This document shows, piece by piece, positions 23,088 through 33,221 of a stretch of DNA of 64,000 nucleotides (its first letter is position 1; each line of letters opens with the position of its first letter). Position numbers and translations under genes: made by a program. The notes beneath the pieces were generated by a model. It saw nothing but the letters and a program-made list of their open reading frames with translations, was not told the DNA's origin and made no database searches. The stretch covers positions 1,054,001 to 1,118,000 of the forward strand of contig KE546975.1 in NCBI GenBank assembly GCA_000442125.1, written 5' to 3'. Origin of the DNA: Opeltia flavorubescens. Taxonomy: Eukaryota; Ascomycota; Lecanoromycetes; Teloschistales; Teloschistaceae.

Positions 23088-25399
23088 ATGGCTCATATTC
23101 CTCCCTACAGCTCTTCGGGGGCACCACCCCTCTCGTATACTGGTTCAAGTTCGGGTCCGCCGCCTAGACGGTCCTCATATGCGTCTGTAGCTGCTGGAAA
23201 CACTTCTTCATACGATCATAATCTAATGTCGACATCAAGACCCGGCACCTTTTCGCACCTGGCGAGCCCTAACCCACCCTCTCCTCTGAATCCACAAGAC
23301 CAACATGGTGGACAGTCTGCACGAGTTACATATCGAGCGAGTGCGTCTGAGACACAGATACACGATGGGCTGAACGTCCCGGCAACATGGGGAAGAGGAG
23401 GGACGAGCAATCGTTCTAGTCAGTACGGATATGGCCAAGGTCAAAGCATGACTGGCGTTGGAGGGTGTATGAGTGGAGATGGATTCTTTGTACCGTCATA
23501 TCTTCGGCAGTCCAGGTACATCGAGCGACTTCAAGCGGTCCAGGAAGCAAAGTTTACCGCACAGCACGAGGCTGCCCCAACCCAATCCAAAGGCCATGGA
23601 GCATTATCTTCCCGATCGAGCACCGTTAGCTTACCCAAGTTAGCACCATCGCACCGAGGAATGACTTACGAAATAATCGAACATCAGCCACCTGAAGACA
23701 CCGGCGGTCTGACGCCCTTGCCTTCCAAATGGGCAGAGACAGACAAAAATCAAGCTATGGAGGTCGGCCCTGATGGCCTAGATGTGCGTTTTGTTGGAAC
23801 TGCCAAACTCCATGATCATGAGGCTGCTGCTGCGCGGACTGATCATCCAATGCCCGTGCAAGGTGGCCTTTATTATTATGAGGTCACAATCGCTTCCAAG
23901 GGGAAGGATGGGTAAGGGAATAGAGGTTATTAGAAAGACTTGGGACTAAATCTCTGGCAGGATGATCGGCATTGGATTTTCAGGCCCCAAGTTCTCGTTA
24001 GAAAAGCTGCCTGGGTGGGAACCTGATAGCTGGGGTTGGCACGGAGACGATGGCAATACGTTCTGTTGTGGTATTACACCAAAAAAATACGGTCCGACGT
24101 ATACCACTGGCGATGTGGTAGGCTGTGGCATCAACTTCATGACTGGTTGTGCTTTCTTTACAAAGAATGGGGTGCTCCAAGGTAAAGCATGAAATTCATG
24201 CAGAAGATACAAAGCTGATCAGCATAGGAACTGCTTTTCGTGATCTGAAAGATGTCAATGTTTATCCATGTATAGGCATGAAACGTCCGCAGGCGCAAAT
24301 GACCGCCAATTTTGGGCAAAGACCCTTTGTTTTCGATATTGATGAGATGATGAGAGTAAGCCTTCGGTGTTCCACCACTTAGTAGGGAAGACTAAGTGTA
24401 TTGTCAGCTTGAGAGAGATACCATTAGCGAGGAGATCCACGCGACCAATGTTTCCAGCTTACATTCACATCCCGACGAAAGTTCCTTTCTGAAAGAGCTA
24501 GTCTCGCAATTCCTTGCTCACGATGGTTTTGTGGAGACTGCCAAAGCTTTTGCAGAAGAGGTGCAGAATGAATCAAAAGGATTGCAGTTCGCTACCGATA
24601 TCCCACAAGGAGGATCCTCTCTTGAGGAGGACCTGGACGCTTCGAACCGACAGCGTGAGTGTGAATTCGTAGCAATTTGGCTGCGAACCTGCTGATAACG
24701 GATTCTAGAGATCAGAGCTGCCATTACGGATGGCGACATTGACAAAGCATTGAAGCGGACAACTGCATTTTACCCCCAAGTCCTTCAAGATCATTCCCCT
24801 GTTTACTTCCGGCTACGTTGCCAGAAATTCGTCGAGATGATCCGTCAGACTGCCGAACTCATTGAAGTCTCCGTCGCAAAACCAGTCAAAGCTCTAAATG
24901 GTCATCATGGGGAGGAGGCGGAGATGGACATTGACGATCAAAAACCCGAATTAGAAGATTGGGACAAAATGGAAACGGAAGAAGCAGATACGTCTGTCAA
25001 ATACCAAGAACTTCTTGAAGACACCCTTCGATATGGGCAAGTACTCAAGCAAGAGTTCCAAGACGATCCAAGCGCAGAGGCCACCTTCAAGGAGATCTTC
25101 TCTCTCTTGATGTATGAGGATCCAAGGCAGTCGCCACAAGCCAACCTATTAGATCGTGCGAGTCGAGTGCCTGTAGCAGAGGAATTGAACTCTGCCATTC
25201 TGGGTATGTTTGTCTACTCATGACCTAGACCTCGTTCACATAATCAATCCGTGTTAACAAAAAAGTAGTATCGATGGGCAAATCTTCTTCCGCAGCGATC
25301 GAGCTCTTGTATCAGCAAACTGAAGTGCTAGTCGAGTACCTTGGGGAAACAGGCGGCGCAGGGGCGTTCATCAATGTCCGCGACGACTTTCTTAGATGA
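23088..25399 (+). CDS. GID1: GID/CTLH ubiquitin-ligase scaffold Gid1 (Vid30, RanBP9 homologue)
   Basis: Six exons: 23088-23911, 23961-24181, 24228-24355, 24408-24654, 24709-25203 and 25269-25399 (681 aa). After a Ser/Pro/Gly-rich N-terminus comes a SPRY domain (about 225-390, with YYYEVTI and GWHGDDG), a LisH motif (about 415-445), a CTLH domain (about 474-535, IRAAITDGDIDKAL), and a C-terminal CRA domain interrupted by an acidic insert (EMDIDDQKPELEDWD). This is the exact order of Vid30/Gid1 and RanBP9. In yeast the GID ligase ubiquitinates gluconeogenic enzymes when glucose returns, and Gid1's SPRY domain binds the substrate receptor. The start ATG is the first in the frame. Introns are 46-65 nt. 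Confidence 0.94.
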
Positions 25400-26073
25400 C
25401 CATCGTGTAGAAGGAGGAATAGACCACGCAGCGACACGGCGTCTTAAGGTTTTCATACGTCTCCAATCTGGAGCGAAGAATGGATAATGCAAAGCAGTCC
25501 GGGTAGGTAGACTGCAATGGAAAGGCGTTCTTGTCTTTAAATCAGGTTGGGAGGGAAAGATTGCCAGCTCCCATGGAAGGTGCTGTTATCATGGGTATGT
25601 ATTCAAGTCCAATACGTAGAAATTGACCGCTCTTCAACATACTTCATGACAACCGACGAAATGACTATTACATATATATTCAATCGCATCTGCTACCTTT
25701 ATCGCTATATATCACATCTCTTCACGCCTTGTCTCAAATCGATGTGTTGATCTTGTGTACACCACAATTAAACGTGCAAGGATGAACGCGATAGAATGCA
25801 AATCGACCTATCGATACAGCCACCATTTGAAGAAGTCCGGTTTTTCCTTGCTAATTAATGTGTTGACAGTCCATATCGCCATGCTCGCTCGCTGGATTTC
25901 GCTATCAAATGAAGCTGATTATTGATGCCCGTGACTCTGTTGTTACATGAAAAGACAACCGCCAACACCAGTTCACATCGATGCATATGCCCCTCCCCGC
26001 TGCCGTTGATATTGCCCCTCAAGCTAGTTTCGATGTATTCAAAGCAAGAAATTGTTTCCGTTATCATTTCCCT
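25400..26073. other. Convergent spacer, no gene seen
   Basis: These 674 bases separate the 3' ends of GID1 (+) and the SCOC-like gene (-). They are A/T-rich with short chance frames only. Confidence 0.55.
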
Positions 26074-26698
26074 TCATTTCTTCCTCGAAGAAAGACTTTC
26101 GCGGCTGAGGCTGCGCGTCATATCCCCAATAGCATCCTGCAGCGCTTGATTTTGGCGGTCAAGAGATTCGCAGTTCTTGGATACGGTCTCGATTTGTGAG
26201 GCGATGGCCTCGAGACCGGACTGCATGTCTTGGGCACGTCTGTAGTGACAACGGGGAATGGGGGTCAGTGGATGGCTTACAAGGAAGGGGATGGCGATGA
26301 TGATGGTAGATAGGGGAAGCTGCTTGGTGGGATGGTGCTTGCAGCAGATAGAGTGAGACTCACTTCTCGATCGAGAGACGTGCGCTGATGACCATTTTGT
26401 CCGTTTCTTCACTGCTTCGCCGTGGGCTCATAGCGCGCGCATCGTCTGGTGGGAACTCCTGAGGAGGGCCTTCGGTGGGGGCGTCTCGAGGGATGATCAT
26501 GGTGCCGCTGGATTTGCGCGGTGTGAGTGGAGGGCGGGTGAGCTTAGAACTGTCTTTGTTTTCGTCTGTGTCGGTCGAGGTATTGAATGTTGATTGGGAT
26601 GATGGAGGGGTAGGTAGACCTGTCGTAGTATAATCGGCTTTGGTGACTGTCGGGATGGTGGACGATGTGAAATGGTCTTCAGTTACACCAGGGGCCAT
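26074..26698 (-). CDS. Small SCOC-like coiled-coil protein
   Basis: Two exons, 26698-26364 and 26239-26074 (166 aa), with a 124-nt intron. The N-terminal 90 residues are Thr/Ser/Pro-rich and disordered, with a LTPRKSS stretch. The C-terminal half is one amphipathic helix (about 95-160) with regular Leu/Ile spacing: SARLSIEKRAQDMQSGLEA then ENCES-like polar turns and QNQALQDAIGDM. This pattern fits the short coiled-coil (SCOC/SCOCO) family, whose animal members bind Arl1 and act at the Golgi. The family call rests on heptad pattern and the RR-S-EE lead-in, so it is moderate. It could be a lineage-specific coiled coil instead. Confidence 0.7.
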
Positions 26699-27966
26699 TT
26701 GCTGAAGCTGGGATGGCTAAAGATCTTATTATAAACGTTAGCTGTTTTTAATAGGAGTACGACGTCTTCTCTTCTCCACTTCTGCACAGCTCAAGATTTA
26801 TTCAAAACTTACAGAGGCATTTACCAGGTGATTCTCAGACGTAGGTAAAATTCCGACGTATGATTTGATGAGGCAGTATTGCAGGAAAGATGGATTGATT
26901 AAGAAGTTTTTATGATTTAAGAATTCTTTGAAGAGTTGAAGTAAAAATCACGATGACAAACAGAGGTGGGGGAGGAAAGTGAAGGTTTATTATGAGCTCA
27001 GACGTGTTGAGGTCAGCAGATGCTCAAGTGTATTCCTTCACAACGTTCTTTCAAATATATCATCTGGAAAAATGATGAATGTAGAGTCCACCCAGCCAGA
27101 GTTGATTATCAGCCTGTATGTATACTTAAGGCGCCATTTGCATAATAATTTGGTCGAGTTCTCGACGACATGTATGCCACACAAAAAATACTACACGGGG
27201 CGCAAGAAGTAAATGCTTGACTGGGGACAACGGCTCAAACGGGTCGTAAGGGTCAAAAAACATTACCGAAGGCTACAATTGGACGGTGGAGAAGGCAGAT
27301 CAGTGGATAGCCTCATGTGTTCACTGGATCCGGGGCAATGCAAGATGACGTAGCGGGGAAAGATCATCCACCAGGATTCCTTTTCTGAACGTCCTCCCCT
27401 GTTGACAGCTGTGATAGCTTGGCTTTGCGCCCCTATGAACTTCAAGCAGCCGTCACCGCCAAAGGCTATCAATTGTGGTTGTCATATAGATACCGCTTTT
27501 TGATTGCCGCTGCGCTCATCTCCATGTTGAAAAGCAATGACAGCGGATNAATTTTACAACGGGCCAACGTATAACCATTGACGTCATTTATTTACCACGC
27601 CGTTGAGTGTCGATCAGAATATCGTTGATAGCCTCTATTTTTGTAGCGGACCCAGTTCAAGGGTCTTTGATTCCTACCTCTACACCTTCCTTACTCAATA
27701 TGATTCTCTTTGGGATTCCCGTCTAACAGGACCCATACCAATTCACTTTCTTATGGAAGGATTCTACCTGGAGAAACAATGTCGACACTGTTGTGGATAG
27801 CCTTCCGAAGCTACATTGGTTTATTCAATGGTGATTTGATGGCCTAATTGCTCACGAATGGGCTGCGTAGAAAATGAAAAACGTGATATCGGAGATTTGC
27901 AATAATGACACGAATCATGAATCAATAAAAATAGGTTTTTCTCTTCTTGAATTTGGTTTAGGTATC
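26699..27966. other. Intergenic, no gene seen
   Basis: These 1.27 kb hold the SCOC-like promoter and the MFS gene 3' end. They are A/T-rich in part (26720-27200), with only short frames on either strand. One unknown base occurs at 27549. Confidence 0.55.
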
Positions 27967-29655
27967 TCACGTTTCCCCCTGGTCCTCGTCTCCAATCGCT
28001 CTTCTTCGCTTCCCGATCCAACCATTCGTGAATAGCATGGCAGGAATAGCACTCACCACCGAGAGAATGCCCAAACTCAGACACATGGTGCCCCACCCTG
28101 CTGACTCCACTACGAACCCTGCCCACAGGGGTCCTACCAACATCCCACCCGCGAAGGCGCAGTTGAACAGTCCATACGCCTGGGCGTATGCCCCTTTCTC
28201 TCCAAACAATCCTGGATGATGCTTCTCTTTCTCATCAAGAATATACGTCACCTCGGCCAGTAAGGGCGTCATAACAATTGTCAATGCGGTGCCCAGCAAA
28301 GCCAACAGCACGCAGAGTATTACAACCTGCTGCCTACCTCCGTGATCCACTATCCGAAGCAATATGAGGAATGGCATGGAAAGCACAAACCCAATGGATG
28401 TTGGCAAACGTGCACCATACTTGTCGGAAAAGACCCCTACTAGCGGAGCCATGAATGATGGCAGCACAAGGGGGAGGAATATAAGGCCTGCGCCAAGCGA
28501 TTCCCAGCCAAAGAGATCACGTACACGTAGAGGGAGTACGGCATCCCACGCTGTCATCAGCGCTGATTGAACGAGCGCACAGTAAAGAGCTGAAAGCAGT
28601 CGACGCGAGGAAAGGAGGATGACCACCGTCGGGCGTTTGCGAACGTTTCCTGCCGGCAGAGTTGATGGCGACTGAGGCCTAGGTTCCAGCTGGGCCAAGC
28701 TGTTCGAGGGCGAAGGTGGTTCAGGTTCTTCAACGATGGTGTCGGGATTGGACAACGGCGATGTACTTTTGGCCCCTAAGACTCCCGGTGTCTCTTCTGG
28801 TGAAAGGGTGGGTTCAGGTCTGGGTCCATCCTCAAGTGTCCATTTCTTATTGATCCTTTTCTCCGAAAGCGTCATATGAAGTACAGAGTCAGGGTGAGGT
28901 AACCATGAGTCTGGACGAGGGCCAGCTAACGAGGGCTTCTCTTCCATGGTCAAACCAGGGACTCTGACATTCTCGATCCCTTTGTCCCATTTTCGAGCGA
29001 CCTTCTTCTCAATCATGGCGGTCCGAAGGATGATGTCGAAAAAAATGAGCGAAAACGCCATATAATAAACTCCATAATATCCTCTTCGAGCATAAACAAC
29101 TCCCCCTAGCAACGGAGCCACAAGAATAGCCACACTCATGCTGATAGAGACAAATCCCATAATCTGCCCAACCTCGTTCTGACCCACTGTATCAACCAGA
29201 AGGGCAAGACCGACAGTCCAGACGATAGCCGCAGAAATGCCCTGCAGAAGCCGGCCCGCAATCAACATTCCAATATGGTTCCCAAAGCATAGCATCAGTG
29301 TCGCTCCGGCTAAAGCAAGCAAGCCAGCGAGTAATGGCAGACGCCGAGAAGTCGATTTATCAGCCAAATATCCACAGATTGGAGCTGATGCCAGCAAAGC
29401 AGCTCCATAGACGGCCAATAACACAGAAACCCAATGCTGAACATCAATCTCAGCAATGTGTGCGCGCTTGGTCAAGGCAAAGGGAATAACAGGAACAATA
29501 ATGCCGTACAAAAAGATATCCGTAAAGACAGCAGTACAGATGGTGGTAAGGATGAACCATCTCGATGATCTATATGCTAGCAAAGGCGGTGGCCTCTCAC
29601 TGTCTGATTTGAGCAACGCAAGAAAACACTGGGTAATATGTCCAGACATTATCAT
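27967..29655 (-). CDS. Major facilitator superfamily transporter, DHA1/VMAT-like
   Basis: Intronless, 562 aa, with about 12 hydrophobic segments in two blocks of six. Between TM2 and TM3 lies the MFS motif A-like GYLADKSTSRR, repeated in the second half as GVFSDKYGAR after TM8. A long central cytosolic loop (about residues 225-345) is rich in Pro, Ser and Glu. The first TM (IFLYGIIVPVIPFAL) resembles drug:H+ antiporters of the DHA1 group and vesicular amine transporter-like fungal proteins. It probably exports small molecules by proton antiport; the substrate is unknown. The first in-frame ATG (29655) is three residues before another Met. It stands alone, with no biosynthetic gene beside it, about 17 kb from the diterpene synthase. 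Confidence 0.9.
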   Translation of the reverse strand: MIMSGHITQCFLALLKSDSERPPPLLAYRSSRWFILTTICTAVFTDIFLYGIIVPVIPFALTKRAHIAEIDVQHWVSVLLAVYGAALLASAPICGYLADKSTSRRLPLLAGLLALAGATLMLCFGNHIGMLIAGRLLQGISAAIVWTVGLALLVDTVGQNEVGQIMGFVSISMSVAILVAPLLGGVVYARRGYYGVYYMAFSLIFFDIILRTAMIEKKVARKWDKGIENVRVPGLTMEEKPSLAGPRPDSWLPHPDSVLHMTLSEKRINKKWTLEDGPRPEPTLSPEETPGVLGAKSTSPLSNPDTIVEEPEPPSPSNSLAQLEPRPQSPSTLPAGNVRKRPTVVILLSSRRLLSALYCALVQSALMTAWDAVLPLRVRDLFGWESLGAGLIFLPLVLPSFMAPLVGVFSDKYGARLPTSIGFVLSMPFLILLRIVDHGGRQQVVILCVLLALLGTALTIVMTPLLAEVTYILDEKEKHHPGLFGEKGAYAQAYGLFNCAFAGGMLVGPLWAGFVVESAGWGTMCLSLGILSVVSAIPAMLFTNGWIGKRRRAIGDEDQGET

Positions 29656-30219
29656 CGGCAGAGGTTAATATCATTAAGGACAGATGCTGTGATAGCATAG
29701 CTATGCTCTCGTGCACTATGCCGTCCAATATTTATGTACATCATCATATTGGCCAAGAATAACGATCGGATTATCCCATCAAGTCATAAAGATCCAGGGA
29801 AAACATTGAGGGTGTACTGCGGTTGCCTCCGATATCGTCATCATGGAGTAAGGTTGAACCTTCCCGATTCGGTCAGGCCGCTAAGCGGAACGTCTAGTAA
29901 GAGCTTAGAGCACTCCAGCGGCGGGAACTTTCTCGCCTGAACCAAGGTCGAAAGTTGCGTTTGATCTGGTCCTACAGAGAAGAGCTTGAGGTTGTGGTTA
30001 AGCCCAGCGCCTCTTGCACTCTGTACCTGTACAGAAGATGTTCTCGGCCTTGCGGAGTCTTGGCAAGGCCAAGTCTTGATATCTCCCGGTGCTTAATTAG
30101 ATCTTGGCAATTTTGGTGATGTTTCCAGAGTGCGTGCTAGATCACCCAGTACAAGTCCAAGATGTTGTGCTGAGCAATGGACCGTTTTTCCTCTGTCGTT
30201 GCGTACTGTTGAAGAGACT
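29656..30219. other. MFS promoter / J-protein 3' region
   Basis: These 564 bases lie between two minus-strand genes. Nothing beyond the MFS upstream region is recognisable. Confidence 0.55.
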
Positions 30220-31513
30220 CTAGGGTGTAACCTGTTGCCGTGCTCCTGCAGGGGCGCCTACTCTCCTCCTTTGCATGGCTCGTCCCATTGCATCTCGAAC
30301 TTCCGGATCCGATCGGACTGTATGCTGCACAAGCCATTCTCGAATCCTGCCCTTCATATCGTTTTGACCACTTTGATCTCCCACCATCGGTGCCATCTCC
30401 AATGCTAGCATTCTTCCTGTCTCGACCTCGGTACCCTGGGCTAGATGCTCCAGGCGTTGAAGCTGTTGCTCATCGAACGCCGATGAAGAAGCAGAACCCG
30501 GTGGGGCTGGAGGAGCGAAGAAGGATGAAAGCTGACCCAGGGCAATGAAGAAGGTAAGGGTGACTTTATGAGCCAAGGCAATGAATTGGAAAGGTAATAG
30601 TGGTGGATGAGAGCTGAGGGTCGTCAACAAGGGATTGAGAATCTTCGTGAGAAATGGTGACCAGTAAGGATGAGTAAGTGTATGATACTCAACAAGAGCT
30701 AAACATGCAAAGATGAGATAACGCCACTGTGATGGACCCATGAGCCTTTCACAAACCACACACCAGATGGTGATGGAATATCTTGAGGACTCACATATCT
30801 GCCCCATTGAAGGTACCCGAGCATACTCAAAAGAGCCATAAATACAATGAACCCTCCATACATAGGCCCTGTACTTTGCAAACCGACCATAATATAGTCG
30901 CGTGTCGAAGATACATGCTGCCATTTGAGCATGTCAGGACCGAAGCGGTCATAAGCAAATCGTTTGGTTGCATCTGTGAGGGTATCTTGTGCTGATTTCA
31001 GCTTCACAAAATAGGTTTCTGCATTGGCATGATCTTCTGGAGACACAGCCTTGTCGGGATGGTATATGGCCGCTCTAAAGAGACACGAGAAGATTAGTTG
31101 TATGTGAAGGCTAAGAGTACTTGGGCGTCCTACAGCCTTCTGAACTTCGACCTGATTTTCTTTTCGTCAACATCGACTGGCAGGTCTAGATCTTGATAGA
31201 AGTCTCCATTAACGCGAATCCAATGGTCGGCTTCGTAAATGGTATACAATAGGTAAATGACTATGACGGCGATATGTATCCGCTGGCGATGTTTGAGATA
31301 TCTAGGGGAGCCAGGTTGAGGTTTTGGATCGCCAGCACGAATAGTGATACCATAGTATATGCTCTGGACCCATCCTGTCACGAGCTACAGAGTTCATTTC
31401 AGTCCCTCACATCCCATAAGACTAGTGGCCCCAATCGGAACAAGAGCGTATATGGGGACACTCACATTTGGTAGAAAGGTCCAGCCGACGTAGGAAAGCA
31501 GGTTGTTAGACAT
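30220..31513 (-). CDS. Membrane-bound DnaJ (J-domain) co-chaperone
   Basis: Exons 31513-31466, 31384-31134, 31074-30795 and 30726-30220 (361 aa). Two hydrophobic segments precede the J-domain: one near residues 10-30 and HIAVIVIYLLYTIYEADHW at about 50-70. The J-domain (about 75-145) starts GDFYQDLDLPVDVDEKKI and has the HPD tripeptide in AAIYHPDKA. Intron 2 splits just before it. At least two further membrane segments follow (GGFIVFMALLSMLGYL and a segment in the last exon). J-domains stimulate Hsp70 ATPase. The topology suggests an ER or other endomembrane J-protein, and the location is inferred. The Arg-rich, Gln-rich tail is disordered. Confidence 0.88.
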
Positions 31514-31756
31514 AGTTGGTAGACTCCAACGAGTGGAAATACTATGAGGGACTTCGCGAATCTTGCGAGGCCATGGGGAGAACAAATGGTATGTTGGCTT
31601 CAAGACAATAATAACTGCTACCCGACCACTCGGTCGACGCTAGTCGGGAGATCGACATATGGATGACGATCCAAAACTTAGTGTGAAACACTAGCATCTT
31701 AAGCGACCTGCACAATTTATGTTTGCCAACCCAACGAGATCTGCTGTAACATTATA
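31514..31756. promoter_or_regulatory. Short bidirectional promoter (J-protein / RPA43)
   Basis: A 243-base gap separates divergent start codons and must serve both genes. No factor site is recognised. Confidence 0.5.
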
Positions 31757-32764
31757 ATGTCTATAGAGCCTGAGCATCCCCTCAAATCGCATGGAGAAGC
31801 TAAAAGCAAAGATATTCATAATTTGAAAAAATCAAAAAAGCGCAAGCGGTTAACCCAGGATGATGTCAGTTCCGCAAAATTAAAGAAAAAGCACCGCTCG
31901 AAAGGCTATTCCCATGGGGTGGGGGATCCAGTCAATTCCTCTCGGGAAGCGAAAACTCCTTATGCCTCGTCATTCCATCTGCAAACCTCGTCGCTCTATC
32001 TTCCTCTTTCCCCAATTGCTCAGAATCATCCTTTGGAAGGCTTGTGCGCCGAACATCTATCACCTCATATTTTAACTTATTATTCACCTCTACGAGGAAT
32101 CATTCTTTCGTATCAGAATGCAAGACTCTCGTCTACATCTCAGCAAGGCCTCATCGAAGAGAAAGGTGCACCAGTGTTAGCACAAGCCATCGATGAATAT
32201 GCCGCTCCTCACATTTGGCTCACTGCGGACTTCCTAATTCTCAGACCTCAAAGAGGGGACATCATAGAAGGATGGATCAACCTGCAAAACGAAGGCAACA
32301 TCGGATTAGTGTGTTGGAATTTTTTCAATGCGAGTATCGAACGAAAGAGATTGCCTAAGGATTGGAGATGGGTAGCAGGTGGGCTCGACATTAAGCGTGT
32401 AAAAAAGAAACTTAAAGGGAGCGAACGGGATAATGGCACGCAATCGAATCCATCCGAGGATGCTGCTCAGACCAATGGATTCGGTGGTACGGAAGGACAT
32501 TTCGAGGACGGAGATGGAAGGAGGATTGAAGGCTTACTGCGCTTTACAGTCAAGGACGTGGAAACTTCACGTAGCTCCGGAGGGGATAGTGGTTTCCTCG
32601 GCATCGAAGGAACTTTATTAGACGAAGCTGAAGAACGAAAACTGAGAGAAGCGGAGACTAGGGATGAAGACTTGAGGGCTAGGAAGCATCGGAGAAAAGA
32701 GCTGAATACTCTGAATACTCTGTCTGGAGCGCTGGTCGCTGATGGAGGCAACGACGTAGAATAA
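31757..32764 (+). CDS. RPA43: RNA polymerase I subunit Rpa43
   Basis: Intronless, 335 aa. A Lys-rich N-terminus (KKSKKRKR, nuclear) is followed by the family core: SSLYLPLSPIAQNHPLEG, AEHLSPHILTYYSPLRGI (about residues 80-120), then an OB-fold with RPQRGDIIEGWINLQNEGN and GLVCWNFFNASI (about 160-200). Rpa43 pairs with Rpa14 to form the Pol I stalk and contacts initiation factor Rrn3. The C-terminal third is charged with an acidic-basic helix, as in other filamentous fungi. It is oriented away from the J-protein gene. Confidence 0.93.
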   Translation: MSIEPEHPLKSHGEAKSKDIHNLKKSKKRKRLTQDDVSSAKLKKKHRSKGYSHGVGDPVNSSREAKTPYASSFHLQTSSLYLPLSPIAQNHPLEGLCAEHLSPHILTYYSPLRGIILSYQNARLSSTSQQGLIEEKGAPVLAQAIDEYAAPHIWLTADFLILRPQRGDIIEGWINLQNEGNIGLVCWNFFNASIERKRLPKDWRWVAGGLDIKRVKKKLKGSERDNGTQSNPSEDAAQTNGFGGTEGHFEDGDGRRIEGLLRFTVKDVETSRSSGGDSGFLGIEGTLLDEAEERKLREAETRDEDLRARKHRRKELNTLNTLSGALVADGGNDVE

Positions 32765-33221
32765 TGTATGAAAGTGACTTCGCGATACTAGCTATTTAGC
32801 ATATTGCAATTTTAGCGTATCTGTCACCGATTTTCCGATCTCTTGAATCATGATTTCTCCGTCTTGCACCTGAGTATGGCGCTCAACCGCTCTTCCTACT
32901 GATAATTAAGTTGGTAGTGAATATTCAAAGCTCCGGTCTGCCCTCGCTTATCGCCGAAGGAGCTACTACGCGAATAATTGCAGTTCCTCGAAACACGCAG
33001 CTGTGATTAGCCAATAGTCAATTGGAATTGATGTAGATGGGAGCGCGCGTGAAATGCTGCGCTGTCCATCGATCTAAGAGGAACTTTGGCCAGGGAGACT
33101 GGATTCACTCACCAGTCTGGCATGTATTGACGAAAGGTCGTCATCCCCAGGACTAATCGCGAGCATTAAATCCACATACCCGTGTTTTTCAACATTCTCC
33201 GCTATCAATCGCATCGAAAAT
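32765..33221. other. Intergenic between RPA43 and coilin-like gene
   Basis: These 457 bases have no open frame of note. They hold the 3' end of RPA43 and the promoter of the next gene. Confidence 0.55.

Noticed and set aside
7591-29655. Diterpene synthase, MFS carrier and chitinase as one biosynthetic cluster
   Set aside because: They are separated by conserved housekeeping genes over more than 17 kb, on mixed strands, with no P450 or regulator.
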